A stretch of DNA of 64,000 nucleotides from Mortierella alpina (taxonomy: Eukaryota > Mortierellomycota > Mortierellomycetes > Mortierellales > Mortierellaceae). The position numbers and the translations under genes are program-made. The stretch covers positions 1,612,001 through 1,676,000 of the forward strand of contig JANATF010000003.1 of NCBI GenBank assembly GCA_029449245.1, in the 5' to 3' direction. A model generated the notes under the pieces. That model made no database searches, was not told where the DNA came from, and saw only the letters and a list, made by a program, of their open reading frames with translations. Positions 1 through 10,882 of the stretch are shown here, piece after piece. Position 1 is the first letter of the stretch, and every line of letters begins with the position of its first letter.

Positions 1-1363
1 CCGAAATAGACCAAAACGAGCTATGCTTGGCCTCAGCTGCTACGCAATCTTATAGTGACGCCTCCAAAACGTGGTGACAAGGGTCGTACTTTGGAACAGC
101 GACAACAAGTGTCTCCAGGATTTCCGAATCTACGACGACGTGTTCCCTCTTGACGAAGGGAACAATGTTCCTGGAGGCCAAGTTTCCGCTAATAGTTTGA
201 AGACGTTTCTTTGTTTTAGATTGTTTGTTTGCAGCATAGCAAATGGTGCGAAAACAAAAAAATGAAATTACACGTCAAAATAGTAACTCTTGCTTACACT
301 TCACGTCTCTGAATTCCCTGGAGGTTTCCCTTGACGACGCTGTAGTTGGCCATCTTGTTCTTCATCAGGGTATCAATTGAAGCAACCTCCTGTATAGCAG
401 AACATAATCCATTTTCTAACATGTCAGCTTTCTTTTCCCAACCAGCCGTCCATACGTCATTTTTCCTCCCGAAGGCATGCAAAAAAAATAGAATCAATAG
501 ATAGAGAACGCAAAAAGGGCAGGGGTGTCTCATCAAAGAAGCGTCTCCTGCTGGCCACGAGGCCAAAAGGAGAACTAGCCAGCAGACGGCTGACCTACGT
601 ACGTTATTCAGGAGTTCCGCCAGCTCGACCAAAGATTTGTCCGTGCGATACTTCATCGTGTTCCATTGAAACGTCTTCAGGTAGTTGTCGATCGTCTCTG
701 CAAACATAGAATATAAAAAAAAACAGGAGAGCAAAGCCGCACAGAGCGTAGACGAAGAGTGGGGGAAAGGTGGTCAGATACAATGAGTCGCGCTCACTCT
801 GCTCCAGGTCAATCCTTTTTTGCTTCACGCCCAGGATCGTTATTAGCAACGTACTCTCGTTCACCGATAAACTTCCTGCGAGCTTTGTGGCGGCTTCAGG
901 GCCGAGGAGTGATCGAATGATATCGACAATCTTGTTAGCGGAGGACTCGAACGCGGTGTCCTGCTTAGCCAAGTCCTCTGACAAGAGCACCAGGGTGTCC
1001 AGAGTGCCAATCTTTCATATGCAGACAGAGTTGCAGCATGTGTGACGTTTGGTTAGCAGGCAAGCACAAATGAACGCGCCATTGTAAGAACAACGGCCAT
1101 GCCAGGTCAAGGATCAGGCAAGCACATATATTCATTCTTATTGTTTGGTAGGGATGCTCTCTTTGCCGAGTGATGAGCGATGGAGTGAGCATAGAGCTGT
1201 GTTCGTTTTTGCTGAAGATGAGTTGTACCTTAAACTCTGGGATGGGCAGAGGCGCGACCTCGCTCAAGTCATTCTGGCTGCTGGCGATCTTTGCCTTGAA
1301 GTTTTGAAAGGTCACAGTGCGGTTGCGCTCTCCGGGCACAGACACGAACCAGTACTCAGGCAT
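1..1363 (-). CDS. VMA5: V-type H+-ATPase subunit C (partial, 3' part outside or broken)
   Basis: Subunit C links the V1 stator to the Vo sector of the vacuolar proton pump and controls their reversible assembly. Exon 1 starts at 1363 with MPEYWFVSVPGERNRTVTF and ends at 1229 (AAG|GTACAA). Exon 2 (1011-856) carries IGTLDTLVLLSEDLAK. Exon 3 (697-603) carries TIDNYLKTFQWNTMKYRTDK. Exon 4 starts near 391 with EVASIDTLMKNKMANYSVVK. Exon 5 starts near 190 with GNLASRNIVPFVKREHVVVD and reaches ETLLVAVPKYD. All of these match the N-terminal half of the family in order. Beyond VPKYD the frame meets a TAA at about 20-22 and the expected YETL...VVPRSS region is not clean, so the gene is either cut by an unrecognised intron or degraded. 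About half of the roughly 390-residue protein lies off the left edge. Confidence 0.82.
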
Positions 1364-1615
1364 GGTGCTATTAGTTGGGTGGGTGAGGGTACGTTGGTGG
1401 GTTCAAGTTGGAATGGGCAGGACAAACGGATGGAATGGAGGAAAAAGTCAAGTGCTGGCAAGGCGTGTGACTGTGGGTGCGCGCGAACGAGTTTCTACAT
1501 AGGACGACCCCTATTTTTCTCATCACACCGCATCCGCCCTGCGCTCTAGGCTGGCCAAGTGTTTCCAGGGTTATCTTGGTGATTTATTTTTCTCATGCTT
1601 GGCTCGAATGGGTGC

Positions 1616-2997
1616 CTATTTCCGGGAGACCTGTCTGTTGAATACACAGCGAACAGAAGAAAGAAGAGTCAGTCACTTGTCTACTAAGCTAATCCTCGAG
1701 TGCAATGGCAGCAATTGAAGATAATCGAAGCACGTACCTCTTCGTTGCATCGGCATCCAGAGCTGCCTGAATATGGGCCGTGATCTCTGTGACCTTGACG
1801 ATTGCAACCTTGGTGCACTGGAGAATCTGATCCATATCCATAGGGATGCCGCCAGCCTTTGAGAGCGCACACACTTCCTTGTGTACGTTCAAGGTCATGG
1901 TCATATCACCCTCCTTGACCTGCTCCTCGAGGAATGTAGGGTCGACGATCATGCGCTCGCCATTATCAAAAAAGGCAAAGGTGACGCAGATCGGGATATG
2001 GTGGACACTGAGAGGCACTGGGTTCCGTTGCTCCAATGTATGCTAGAGAAACACCAAGGTAATTGTCAAAATACTTGACAAATATCGAATTTCCTGTTCC
2101 AATCGGCTAGGAATTAAACTTACGATAGTAACGTCTTCACCGACAACCGTAACATCTGGCCTCCTGAAGTGAAGCAGAGCTGTGATTGCTGCGATGCAAG
2201 CGGCATCAACCAAGTTTCCGTCGTGGTCCAGGAAATGGATATCAACGCGAATAGACCAGACCTATGTGTTCCAATTGAACATCCTGCATTAGAGCTCATT
2301 GATCTCTGCCTTCATAATCCATGAATCCCTGCGAGATCAACACGATACAAAAGGTCGAGTTTTGCTAGTACCTTCTCCCCTGCAACAATGCAAAGTCCCT
2401 CTGTGTCCAGAGCCCTGCTCCTCTTCATTGCCTTTTCGATCAATCGGCTCACAAGGACTTCCTCGTCGGTTTGTCTAACAAGTGAAGATGCGCAAGTTAG
2501 AAAAGCACTGTCAACACTTTTTGACCACACCTGTGCATCCTGTATGCTTCGTAGCGTATACCTTCCAACCTCGAATGCTGCTGAGGCCATTGGAGAGAGC
2601 TCTGTGTTGAATGTGAGGAATCCCTCTGTGGGCTTGTCTGTATATGGCCTGATCACTTCGCAGGACACTTTGGCAAGCACCCTGTCGAAAAAGCACAAAA
2701 CAAAAATTAGAAAAAAACTGCCGTCAGCTACTCTTGCTCTTCAATGTGCTCATTCCAACGCCACTCATTGCATAAAAGCTCAAGAAAGGCAATGGCGTAT
2801 GTAACCATGACCATGCTGGCAGAAGAGCTGACTAACCTAGTGTTGCCCAATTGCACTTCCACCGCACCAAAGTCCGAACCAAAGGCGAGCCTTAATGTCC
2901 TGAAATCAAAGGACTTTCTGCCATCAATGCGCACTCCGTCCTTGAGTGCCTGTAGCAGGAACTCGCGCTCATTGGTCGAGGGGTCGGCTTCCTTCAT
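1616..2997 (-). CDS. RRP45: Exosome complex RNase PH-like subunit Rrp45 (EXOSC9)
   Basis: Non-catalytic RNase PH-fold ring subunit of the RNA exosome, acting in 3' processing and decay of RNA in nucleus and cytoplasm. The start is the ATG at 2997 (MKEADPSTNEREFLLQALKD), matching the EXOSC9 N-terminus. Exons in order: GVRIDGRKSFDFRTLRLAFG...LGNTR; VLAKVSCEVIRPYTDKPTEG...AFEVGR; RQTDEEVLVSRLIEKA...LCIVAGEK; VWSIRVDIHFLDHDGNLVDA (about 2262-2132); and TLEQRNPVPLSVHHIPICVT...AALDADATKR (from about 2043). A very short last exon is proposed after the acceptor at about 1637, giving QVSRK and a stop at 1616-1618; this end is the weakest part. About 300 residues without the long human C-tail, as in other fungi. 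Confidence 0.88.
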
Positions 2998-3166
2998 TCT
3001 GATCTGTGGTTGAGAAGCTGCTGGGCTTGGGCGTGGTGTTGCGAAGTGAGTTTGGGTTGTCGATACCAAGAGGTCATTGGAGGTATACACAACAAAGCCA
3101 CATTCTCAAGGACAGTCCTTGTGGTCGCGAAATATAGAGTACTTGTAAACTTTATGGTACAATAGT

Positions 3167-4570
3167 TCAGCACTGCTCAAGCTGAGGCTCGATCGAAAAC
3201 AGCGCCTGCCAGCTCAACCAGAGCGACCACACCACCACGAAACCCATTACCGCCACCCGGTATCCGGCCAACACCCATCGACTCCCGGGCCACCGTCGCT
3301 TCAACGCTGGACCAAGTAAGCCCATCAGAAGCACGAGTCCTAACAGTAGCACACCCAAACCAAATCCCAAGTAAATCGCTCGCCGACCTGAAAAGGCGAC
3401 AGGGCACGGACTGAAACCTGGCAAGAAGTGGTCGCGCAGCGCGGGATCCAGTATCGACGCAAAGCAAGACGTGAGCGTGTAGATATAACGATCCATACGC
3501 GTAGGATGAAGACGCAAGATCAGCTCCTTCTCATCCTGTACTTCTAATCCCTTCTCCTCCTTCTCGCGAACCTCTGCTGTGTCTGTTCCCCGTGTCTCGA
3601 GGATGGCTAAGTCTAGACTAGAGACGCTGGACGTACGCACTTTGCCAAGCTCCTAAAGCTGTCGCTCACTTGCCTGAAGCACCTCGGCCTCTGATTGACA
3701 TTTCTCGCCTTCCCCCGACAGAGACTTAGGAGGGCAATCGCTCTTCGTCCCATCCTCTATCTCGCCTTGGCGCTCCAATCCCTTCAAAGCATTGGCCCTC
3801 CTGTAATTTTCGAATGCTCGTGCCCCCCAGATCTGTCGTTGCTCCGCAGACTCCCGCGGAAGGTTGGTCCGGACCACAAGCTGAAGTAATATCAACACCG
3901 TTGGGAAAAGCTGCGCCGTCAAGACCCTCACCAACAGGGCCTGCTTGCTTAACCAACCATTCAAGGCATAACAGCCAAGAGCTGGGAGCGGTGCGATCAA
4001 GATGGCAGCAGCGACATCGTATAAGAAATGCAGACCGAGGTAGATTCGCGTAAACGACGTCAATGCGACGAGAAAGAACAAGATCGGGACCATGACCAAA
4101 GTAAACGGGGACTGATCAGTGTATAGGTAATGGGTCAGATGGATGACGGCTACGGACTGAAGCAGCATGGTATGCGAGCTTGGAAACCCATAGTCCTCCT
4201 CCCAGGCACCACGGATGTTACGGATCCTTGAATCAACCATGCAAGGTCTAGGGTATCGGAACACCCACTTCAGAATACCGTTGAGATTCTCAGAGAGCGA
4301 AGTAGCCAACACAAGGTCGGCAGAGTAGTTGATGTCGATCAGCCAGGCGACACAGGGGACGAGGACAATGATGACCTCGTCCTTGACAAGGTAGTGAATA
4401 ATGACCGCGATATGGGAAGTAGCAGGGGGAAGTCGAGATTGACAAAGGACGGTAAAGTTGCAGGAGATGCGCTGCAGAGCCTTGACAAAGGCTGGATACG
4501 TTTTGAGGAGAGCAGGATCGACCAGATCCTCAGAGCTTGGTGCCGCAGAATCAAGTGTAGAATGCTTCAT
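3167..4570 (-). CDS. Long-chain-base-1-phosphate phosphatase (PAP2 family, LCB3/SGPP-like)
   Basis: Integral ER membrane phosphatase expected to dephosphorylate sphingoid base 1-phosphates. All three PAP2 motifs are visible: KWVFRYPRP (K-x6-RP), PSSH, and TRIYLGLHFLYD (R-x5-H-x3-D). Several hydrophobic segments surround them. An apparent in-frame TAG at 3653-3655 is removed by a 57-nt intron at 3669-3613 (GTGAGC...TCTAG), which joins EVLQA to NLAILETRG. The second exon supplies the family's C-terminal part, including LPGFSPCPVAFSGRRAIYLG and two or three more membrane segments. The start is placed at the ATG at 4570 (MKHSTLDSAAPSSEDLVDPA); an in-frame ATG at 4669 would add a leader-like stretch and is less likely. 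Lipid substrate is inferred from family only. Confidence 0.82.
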
Positions 4571-4937
4571 GATGGCTGTCGCTTTTGCTTGCAATATATT
4601 GGCCGGGTGTAATGTGGATTTGAGGAGAAGGCGAGAGAGAAGGAGAGTACGAAGGAGATGCAGAGGCATAGAAATAGAGATCGAGATAGGGAGTGCAAAT
4701 GCGAACCCCCTTGCTCAGACTTCCTGCTAGCTAAGATCTTGTAATCGCCCTCATGCACATCTATTTTTTGGAAGGAAGCCTGCATCCAGTAACGATACTG
4801 ACGGAGAGCGCACCATTTGCATTGACAGAGGGTTCAAAATTTTATTGCTACATGTACATATTGTACAGTAGGATGTGGATTGCTACCATTAGCGTTCGGA
4901 TTTGTCCTACCGTAGCATGAGACCCTCACCAGCGCCT
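4571..4937. other. Intergenic, 5' of phosphatase gene and 3' of Gly/His-rich gene
   Basis: No coding exon recognised. Purine-rich upstream leader of the phosphatase gene on the right side of its start, then the 3' flank of the small secreted-protein gene. Confidence 0.5.
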
Positions 4938-5249
4938 TCAACGGCGGCCGCCGTAACGTCCACCACCGTAATGGCCCCCGCCGTAATGTCCTCCGCCGTA
5001 ATGTCCACCACCGTAATGTCCACCGCCAGGGTAGCGGTAGAGGCTTCGATCAGCATCTGAATTCACGTCCAAGTCTGAGGCGTCAGCACGCTTGTGACCT
5101 CCCCGGTGGCCGTGGCCGTGTCCGTGCCCGTGTACCTTTGAATGTGTATCCTCGATGATAACATCGTCTGAAGGAGAGGGTGCTCCGTTTGCGCGACCAA
5201 GGAAGAGAGTGGCTCCTACGACGATCCCGAACCAGTTAACGAAATGCAT
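4938..5249 (-). CDS. Small secreted glycine/histidine-rich protein with GGGHY repeats
   Basis: A 103-residue single-exon protein. Residues 1-22 form a signal peptide (hydrophobic WFGIVVGATLFLG, then ANGA). An acidic stretch follows (SPSDDVIIEDTHSK), then an HG run (VHGHGHGHGHRGGHKR) near residues 39-54. The middle is Asp-rich (DASDLDVNSDADRSL). The tail is five or so tandem GGGHY/GGGRY units ending GRR. A TATA box 128 bp upstream (5377-5382) supports expression. Tandem Gly-rich tails of this type occur in fungal wall or secreted proteins. The dense His suggests divalent-metal binding, which is inference. No known family is recognised. The 15-bp DNA repeat behind the tail could change length by slippage. 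Confidence 0.75.
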   Translation of the reverse strand: MHFVNWFGIVVGATLFLGRANGAPSPSDDVIIEDTHSKVHGHGHGHGHRGGHKRADASDLDVNSDADRSLYRYPGGGHYGGGHYGGGHYGGGHYGGGRYGGRR

Positions 5250-5376
5250 ATTTGTGGAATGACTGTGATTGAAATGTATCTGTGGGATCCAGGGTTGAGT
5301 AACAAGTTGAGTTGATGACTTGTACGAACTAATGAGCTATGAAGATACACCCATCTAGACTGACCTTGCCATTGAA

Positions 5377-5382
5377 TTTATA
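5377..5382 (-). promoter_or_regulatory. TATA box of the Gly/His-rich secreted protein gene
   Basis: TATAAA on the minus strand in the context AGTATAAATTC, 128 bp upstream of the start codon at 5249. Spacing and context fit a fungal core promoter. Confidence 0.55.
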
Positions 5383-5492
5383 CTGCTCACCCCACCTCAT
5401 TACACTTTACCAGGCTCCATCATGCCAGAGACGCTCCAATAGGGTAAGCTTTGTGATCGCAGCTGCATTAGCTACCGTCGCAAGCACGACAA

Positions 5493-8400
5493 TCACTTTC
5501 CTCCTTCGTTAGCCACGAGAACAGCATTGATCAGTCGATCTAGCTTTGCATCAATCTCCTCCATTCGTATCCGCATTTCCGTGAAGCGATCCTCGATCAG
5601 GTGCGAAAGCTCCTCGGCATCTGTGCCTTGATGTAACGGTGGCTGCTGCGGATATGGATCTTCGGCAAAATTCTCTCCTGCTGAAGACTCCATGTAGCCT
5701 CCTGCTACCATGCCGTACGACGGCCAAACTCCTTGGAACGTGTTTGCTAATGTTGCTTCAGTCCCATGGTACACTTTGCCATGGTATCCCGAAATGCTAC
5801 CGTGCCGTCCTCTAGCGATGCCCATGCCAATCGGAGCAGTGGGCTGGTAAGAGTACACTGGCTGGTCTTGAGTAGCCTCCCCCTCGCTCCTCGTCGAAGA
5901 ATTTGACGCCGAATTGGCTTTACTAGCATCCCTGAACCGGCGAATGTTTTCAAAGTACGGCGACAGAACGTCCTGCTTCGACGAACTGCCTTCCTCGAGC
6001 CCTTGGGTATTGAGACGATTCATTTTCTGTGTGACGGGGGCGGATGTGGCAACGGATCTACCAACGCCCTGAGAAGGGCTTCTCACCGCTCCATTACCGT
6101 TGTAAGATGAAGACGAAGCTGGATCATCCCGAAATTGCTCGTCAGCGGTAGTGCCCGCGCTTGCCATATCCTGTCTTCGCCTTGCAACGCCGCCTCCAAT
6201 AGTGTTCCCTGCTGCCGCTAGTGAGTTTGACCCATAGGTTACGTCGTGCTTGACTATCCCAGGGCGGACAGGCAGGTACTGAGACTGCTTCTTCATGATC
6301 AAAACTTCAAACAGCCAGATGAACACCAGCTCCGGAAAGTAAAAGAACCGCAAGAGCACACGACTGACTTTTCCGACAACCTTGGAAGGGTACATGAGAC
6401 TGCAAGGCCACACGATGATCCCAGCGAGGATATTAAACGGTGGCTGAAACTCGTACAGAGCATCCGACTTTACCTCCTCCATCACCTTGACAGAGAACAG
6501 GAACATGAATTCCTCCTTTGCGTTCGCGCTCACCTATGAGATATGTATATCACAGTCAAAACATTAGTATACAAGATCCACACCTCATGAGCCAATGCCA
6601 TTTTCCTGAAAAACAACCATACCTCAGAGAATGTTTGCGAAAAGATAGAGATCAACAAGGTGTATAGCATGAGCACTGAGATGGCGACAAAGAGGACCAT
6701 GAGAGGCGCCCCAAATAGCTCCGAAAGCTCCGACGCTTGCTCGAACCCCAAGAACGCGGAGCCGAAGAAAACTTGCAAAAGCAACCATGCGATCTCCCCG
6801 TAAGACTTTTGGTTGTCATGTAAAGCCTGGAAAGAAGAAAGAAAGAAAAAGACAGCATACATCGTCAGACTATGGTTTTTCATTATCGCCTTATTGACAC
6901 CAGTACCAATCAAGATGCACATCATGCGTACATAAAAGGCTTGACAGAATCCGACATAGAAGATGAATGAAAGGGCAAGGAACAGCATCGCGTCCAAAAG
7001 CATCTGTCGGAGAACGATCAGCATAGTTCCAAAAAATTTGTAGTGATCTAGAAGGAAACGAAACCCCCGGTTAGCATGCAACAGTTATGGCCATTGATGC
7101 ACAGTCAACAATAATCCTTCATCTTGGGCGTACCGAGAGCTGCAAAGAGTCGAGGCCAGAGCAGGATCGAATTGCAGGCCAAGAAGTCATACGCAAAGTA
7201 GGTCATCTCCTGGGAGCCTGTAAAAAATGTGCTTATCCGGAGCCCCATGAACACCAGGAATATGATGTATATTGGCACGTCGAACAAGTTCCAAACTGTT
7301 TCAAAGTAAAAAGAGGGTCCCGAATCCCTGAGCTGAATGAATTCATCCAGCGTGTACGAAAGCGCAAACACGTCCATAATCTATCACAATGAAGGAAAAA
7401 CTAAATGGTAAGTCGCTAAATATGCCATATCAACACAGCCATGTTTGCTTAGAGTGAGCTTTTACCACTTCAACGGCAGTCAGGTCAGAGCTCTTTGAGA
7501 ATGTCACTATGGTATACACGAAGATGAACACCGAGAACGAGATCATCTGGAAAGTAGTCTTGTACCGAGGTACTCGTAACCTTGAAAGCCTAAGAAACTT
7601 GATGTCCTCGTTGCCGTATACTGTCACTGTTCGAATTTCCTGCTGCGAAGCGTTGAGGCATGAATCCGGGTTGTCGATGGCGTTGGAAAAGAACACGATT
7701 TGACCAAGCCAAATCTGGTCTTCACAACGGTGGCAGGAATGTTGCGGTGAGAAACAGAACGGAACACATCACTCAACAACATCAGACAACTCACAGCCCT
7801 AACAACCGTACTTATAATCTCCTGCACCATGGGATTCGAGAGAAAGTGCTTGGCCCTTCCTGATATGGCCACCTCAAGTGCGCTCATGGGCTCTGTCGAC
7901 GGCTCTCCCTCAAAGTGCGGCAAGGGAAGGTAGAGTCGGGATCGATCTTTCCCTAGTGATAGTATCCAGAAATTTGTCAGCTCAAGTCGATCTACAATCT
8001 TTGAAAGAACAATGACAACACAGATCAACATACGTCGTATAGGCGAGAAGTCGTACGTCAACACGTCTATTAACTGCCGTAAAGAAAATGCCTTGAGAAC
8101 TCTAAATGAATAATTGAATAAATCGCAGGTCTGGTCAGTGGTGATGTCATGAAAACACGGCTGTGAGGTACTTTTCGCATATTTGGTGCTTTGCATTACT
8201 TTGTCGCCACAATCTCGCATGCATGAGCTCTAAAGCGGTGGTACGATAAGTCCGATAAGTCCAAGGGGAAGGTTAGTACACACTCTCACGTAGCTCTTGC
8301 TCATCATTCTTAAAGCAGCTCAATTGTACGTTCTGTACGTTCGAGTTTACCTTGTTTCGTTCAAACGAGCATTGGCCAGATCATCCTCAGCATCCCGGAG

Positions 8401-8842
8401 AAACTGCCAGCGATTTAGCAAGAAGCAGTACACGGCTGCGGTCTCCCTTCTCTCCTCGCGATACGTCCTGACGATGGGCAGGAGCAGTGCAAGGTAGATC
8501 TCTGGCGAGCCCAGCTCGTCGCGGGTAAGGGACGTATCAAGGGCATTGATGATTGCTGTCCGACGGTTGGTATGGCACAAATGCAGCAGGATCAGCTACT
8601 GGCCCTTCGTTGTATCGTCCCATCCACGACTAGAAGCAAGCGCCACTGAAAATACACTCTCGTTTACCATATCTGGCCTCTTTGACAAGAGCTGTCACCG
8701 GCGCGGTTGGGAACGGGCGCGGCACTCCTTCATAGTCCTGGTTGTAGTAGCGTGCGAGTAATGGTCGCCTCTCGCGATGGGCGTCTGGCGAATGGAACAG
8801 TTGCGGCTCTTCTGGCGTGGCTCTAGAATTGATCGACCCCAT
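5493..8842 (-). CDS. YVC1: Yvc1/TRPY-type vacuolar cation channel
   Basis: TRP-family channel expected to release Ca2+ from the vacuole on osmotic or mechanical stimulus. At least nine exons can be joined. The start is at 8842 (MGSINSRATPEEPQLF), with exon 1 to 8668 and exon 2 8555-8351 carrying DTSLTRDELGSPEIYLALLL and VYCFLLNRWQFLRDAEDD. Later exons carry AHACEIVATK; VLKAFSLRQLIDVLTYDFSP; SALEVAISGRAKHFLSNPMV; IWLGQIVFFSNAIDNPDSC; IMDVFALSYTLDEFIQLRD; and DHYKFFGTMLIVLRQMLLDA. The pore region follows (YGEIAWLLLQVFFGSAFLGF, LFGAPLMVLFVAISVLML, SIFSQTFSE). The last exon starts VSANAKEEFMFLFSVKVMEE. The cytosolic tail is Ser-rich and ends in a coiled-coil-like segment (EDRFTEMRIRMEEIDAKLDR). 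The Yvc1 acidic DDDD cluster is not seen. The exon 1/2 junction is the least certain. Confidence 0.85.
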
Positions 8843-9010
8843 AAAGGTTTCACGAGCAACACGGAATGGACCCAAAGGAGAGCTCTGGAAACGTGTTGTT
8901 TTCGAAGTGGCAAGGGGCGGCGGGGGTGCTGGGAGGAGGAGGAGAGGAATGGGGAATGGAGAACAGCGAACACACAACAAGAGAAAGGAGTGGAATGACA
9001 CCAAGAGAGG

Positions 9011-9038
9011 AAAAAAAAAAAAAAAAAAAAAAAAAAAA
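9011..9038. repeat. Poly(A) tract, 28 nt
   Basis: Uninterrupted run of 28 A on the plus strand. It lies between the 5' end of the TRPY channel gene and the 3' end of the SRPBCC gene, so it reads as a T-tract just after the SRPBCC stop codon on the coding strand. Confidence 0.9.
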
Positions 9039-9051
9039 GGTGACTGTCGCT

Positions 9052-9564
9052 TTATTCGTGCACTCGTCCTTCTGCGCGCCTCTTCAGGGCCTCGTTGACC
9101 CGTTCAAAGTCAGCAATGAAGCCGTCCAATGAGCCAAACAGCCTGAGCGCAGGCACAGCCACGCCCCAAAATGTCTCGAAGTTGTCCAGCCGCGACTTGC
9201 GGACCTTCCTGAGCCGTGTTTCCTCTCCTCCGTCTTGGCTGCGCTCCTCTTCGGAAGCTTGGTCGTCGCCCTCGTATTCCAGCGGCGTGATAACAAACAA
9301 GTGATCGCCATTGGCCAGCCCAGGCACCCCGAAAAGAACGTTGCTCCATGTGAGTTGCTTGTCCCTGTCGGCAACGATGACCGTGGGCTGGACATCCATG
9401 GCTTTCACACGGATCCAGATCTTTTGGCCAACGACCGCATCTCCCCGTGCTTCAAACATGTGCGGGTTCCACTCGTGGTACCGCGAGAGATCGGTCAAAA
9501 TCGAGTAGATTGTAGCTGGGTCCGCGTTGATTTCGATGGATGTCCTGATGATATCGTCCAGCAT
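9052..9564 (-). CDS. SRPBCC/START-like ligand-binding fold protein
   Basis: A 170-residue single-exon protein. The N-terminal IRTSIEINADPATIYSILTD followed by LSRYHEWNPHMFEARGDAVV is the classic SRPBCC (polyketide cyclase/dehydrase-like) opening. It continues with strands around KIWIRVKAMDVQPTVIVADR, a WSNVLFGVPGLANGDHLFVI core, an acidic insert (DDQASEEERSQDGGEETRLR), and a long C-terminal helix (LDGFIADFERVNEALKRRAE). The fold binds hydrophobic ligands in many proteins, but nothing here identifies the ligand. No signal peptide or membrane segment. The start at 9564 fits the fold's usual beginning. Confidence 0.72.
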   Translation of the reverse strand: MLDDIIRTSIEINADPATIYSILTDLSRYHEWNPHMFEARGDAVVGQKIWIRVKAMDVQPTVIVADRDKQLTWSNVLFGVPGLANGDHLFVITPLEYEGDDQASEEERSQDGGEETRLRKVRKSRLDNFETFWGVAVPALRLFGSLDGFIADFERVNEALKRRAEGRVHE

Positions 9565-10075
9565 GGCGTATATCCCTGTGGCAGAAAAGGAGACGAAGGG
9601 TCTTGGGTCAAGTTGTGGGGAGGAGTGGAAGAAGATCGAGACAAGAGATTGGAATGGAAGCTCGAAATATAGGCCTGTCGATGGAGCAGTTGGAGCTGAA
9701 CAGTCGCAGTCGCATGTCTAATTGCGTTAGCCAAGCCCTGTCCTGAAAGCACGTTCAGCGAGAGGCAGCGTGCGGTCGTCTTGGAGCCACAATCCATAGT
9801 GAGTTTTGACGAATTGAGGCATCCTTGGCCACCACAGCCAGTCTTTGCCCTCGGCGGCCTTATCTATGACCCATTAGAGAAGCAATACTTTCCGCTGCAC
9901 TTTGTCTCTGGTCGGCGCCGACATGCGATGCACCTCCTCGAGCAAGGCACAGTCGAAAATTTCCATCGGTCAACCGCAAAACTGAGCAAAGGATTGTCCA
10001 CCTTTCTCTCACAGTCCATTCACGTCCATTCCAACCTCTCACCCTACATTACGCCCCCATTCTCGGCTGATCACC
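9565..10075. promoter_or_regulatory. Intergenic region and upstream region of array gene 1
   Basis: The left part is the 5' flank of the SRPBCC gene. The right part, from about 9900, is alignable to the upstream regions of the other array genes: the motif at 9940-9962 and a pyrimidine-rich leader ending in GGCTGATCACC before the ATG at 10076. An open frame from 9781 runs through it and out of frame into array gene 1. It is not conserved in all copies and is not called. Confidence 0.5.
9940..9962 (+). promoter_or_regulatory. Array upstream element, unit 1 (divergent copy)
   Basis: GAGCAAGGCACAGTCGAAAA and the following TTT match the right half (AGTCGAAAATT) of the element in other units, 113 bp before the ATG of gene 1. 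Confidence 0.4.
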
Positions 10076-10735
10076 ATGCATGTCACCACAGAAGAGCTGG
10101 TCATGCAGCAAACGTTTTCCAATCTTTTTGTTTTTCAGCTACTGTCCATCCTAGCCCAGTCCCTCATTGTTTGGGCTTTGACTATGTGCCCTTTCAAGTG
10201 GGTCGATCGAAAGTACCACACAGCTTTGTCAGTTGGGATCACGCTTCTCAACGTACTGTGGCTACTCTGCATAGTCCTCTACGATCTATACCCTTTCATC
10301 CGAATTGAGCCCCTGTATGCCGCACGAGGCGACGCGAACAAGTGTCTTGATCTTCTCCGCCTGGAGACGCTAAAAGGTCCCATCAGGACAAGTTACTCGT
10401 TCACCTATAGGTCTTGTACTGCCATTCTCAGGCTCAGGCTTTCCGATTTGCCAATCGCCAAACACGCCGCCGTCGCAGAAAGCCAGGTCGGTTTCTTGGC
10501 GAGAAGTGTTGCTGCACAATACTTTATGGGAACCTCGCGCTTTTCATCAAGTAGCGGGAATTCAGCCGATGATCTGGGGGAGCACACTTACGCGAGCCTA
10601 CACTGCACCAAGAGCTGGGGTGGCATAGCACGGTGGATAGCAAAATGGCAGTTAGGCGACAACATCGGCAACCGCACACTAGACATAGCACCCACAGAAG
10701 CAACTCCCGTTCAGAAACTCAGGATTGAATTTTAA
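10076..10735 (+). CDS. Tandem array gene 1: two-helix membrane protein of unknown family
   Basis: A 219-residue intronless protein. Two predicted membrane helices near the N-terminus (about 17-38, FVFQLLSILAQSLIVWALTM; about 52-75, SVGITLLNVLWLLCIVLY) flank a short loop with FKWVDRKYHTA. The C-terminal soluble part holds YAARGDANKCLDLLRLETLK, SCTAILRLRLSDLPIAKHAA, AAQYFMGTSR and the strongly conserved HCTKSWGGIARWIAKWQLGD. I do not recognise the family. Compared with its paralogues it has a changed N-terminus (MHVTTEELVMQQT) and lacks one Cys of the YSCTYGSC pair (YSFTYRSC). No signal peptide cleavage site is evident, so a hairpin anchor with the C-terminus on the N-terminal side is likely. 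Confidence 0.75.
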   Translation: MHVTTEELVMQQTFSNLFVFQLLSILAQSLIVWALTMCPFKWVDRKYHTALSVGITLLNVLWLLCIVLYDLYPFIRIEPLYAARGDANKCLDLLRLETLKGPIRTSYSFTYRSCTAILRLRLSDLPIAKHAAVAESQVGFLARSVAAQYFMGTSRFSSSSGNSADDLGEHTYASLHCTKSWGGIARWIAKWQLGDNIGNRTLDIAPTEATPVQKLRIEF

Positions 10736-10864
10736 AGCGACAACGCTATGCATCCTATTTTTTTTTTTTTTTTTGGCCGCCTTTTTCATGACAGCATGAT
10801 TGTCGCTGCGCCTGCATGGTTTTTCTGGTCGACTTTGTGCAACTGTCGCGTTTCCTCCCCGGAC

Positions 10865-10882
10865 GATAATAGAGTCGAAATT
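10865..10882 (+). promoter_or_regulatory. Array upstream element, unit 2
   Basis: GATAATAGAGTCGAAATT, 128 bp before the ATG of gene 2, within a longer stretch conserved among spacers. Confidence 0.5.

Noticed and set aside
3653-3655. Apparent in-frame stop splitting the lipid phosphatase into two genes, or stop-codon readthrough
   Set aside because: A 57-nt intron at 3669-3613 with a GTGAGC donor and TCTAG acceptor removes the stop and keeps frame.
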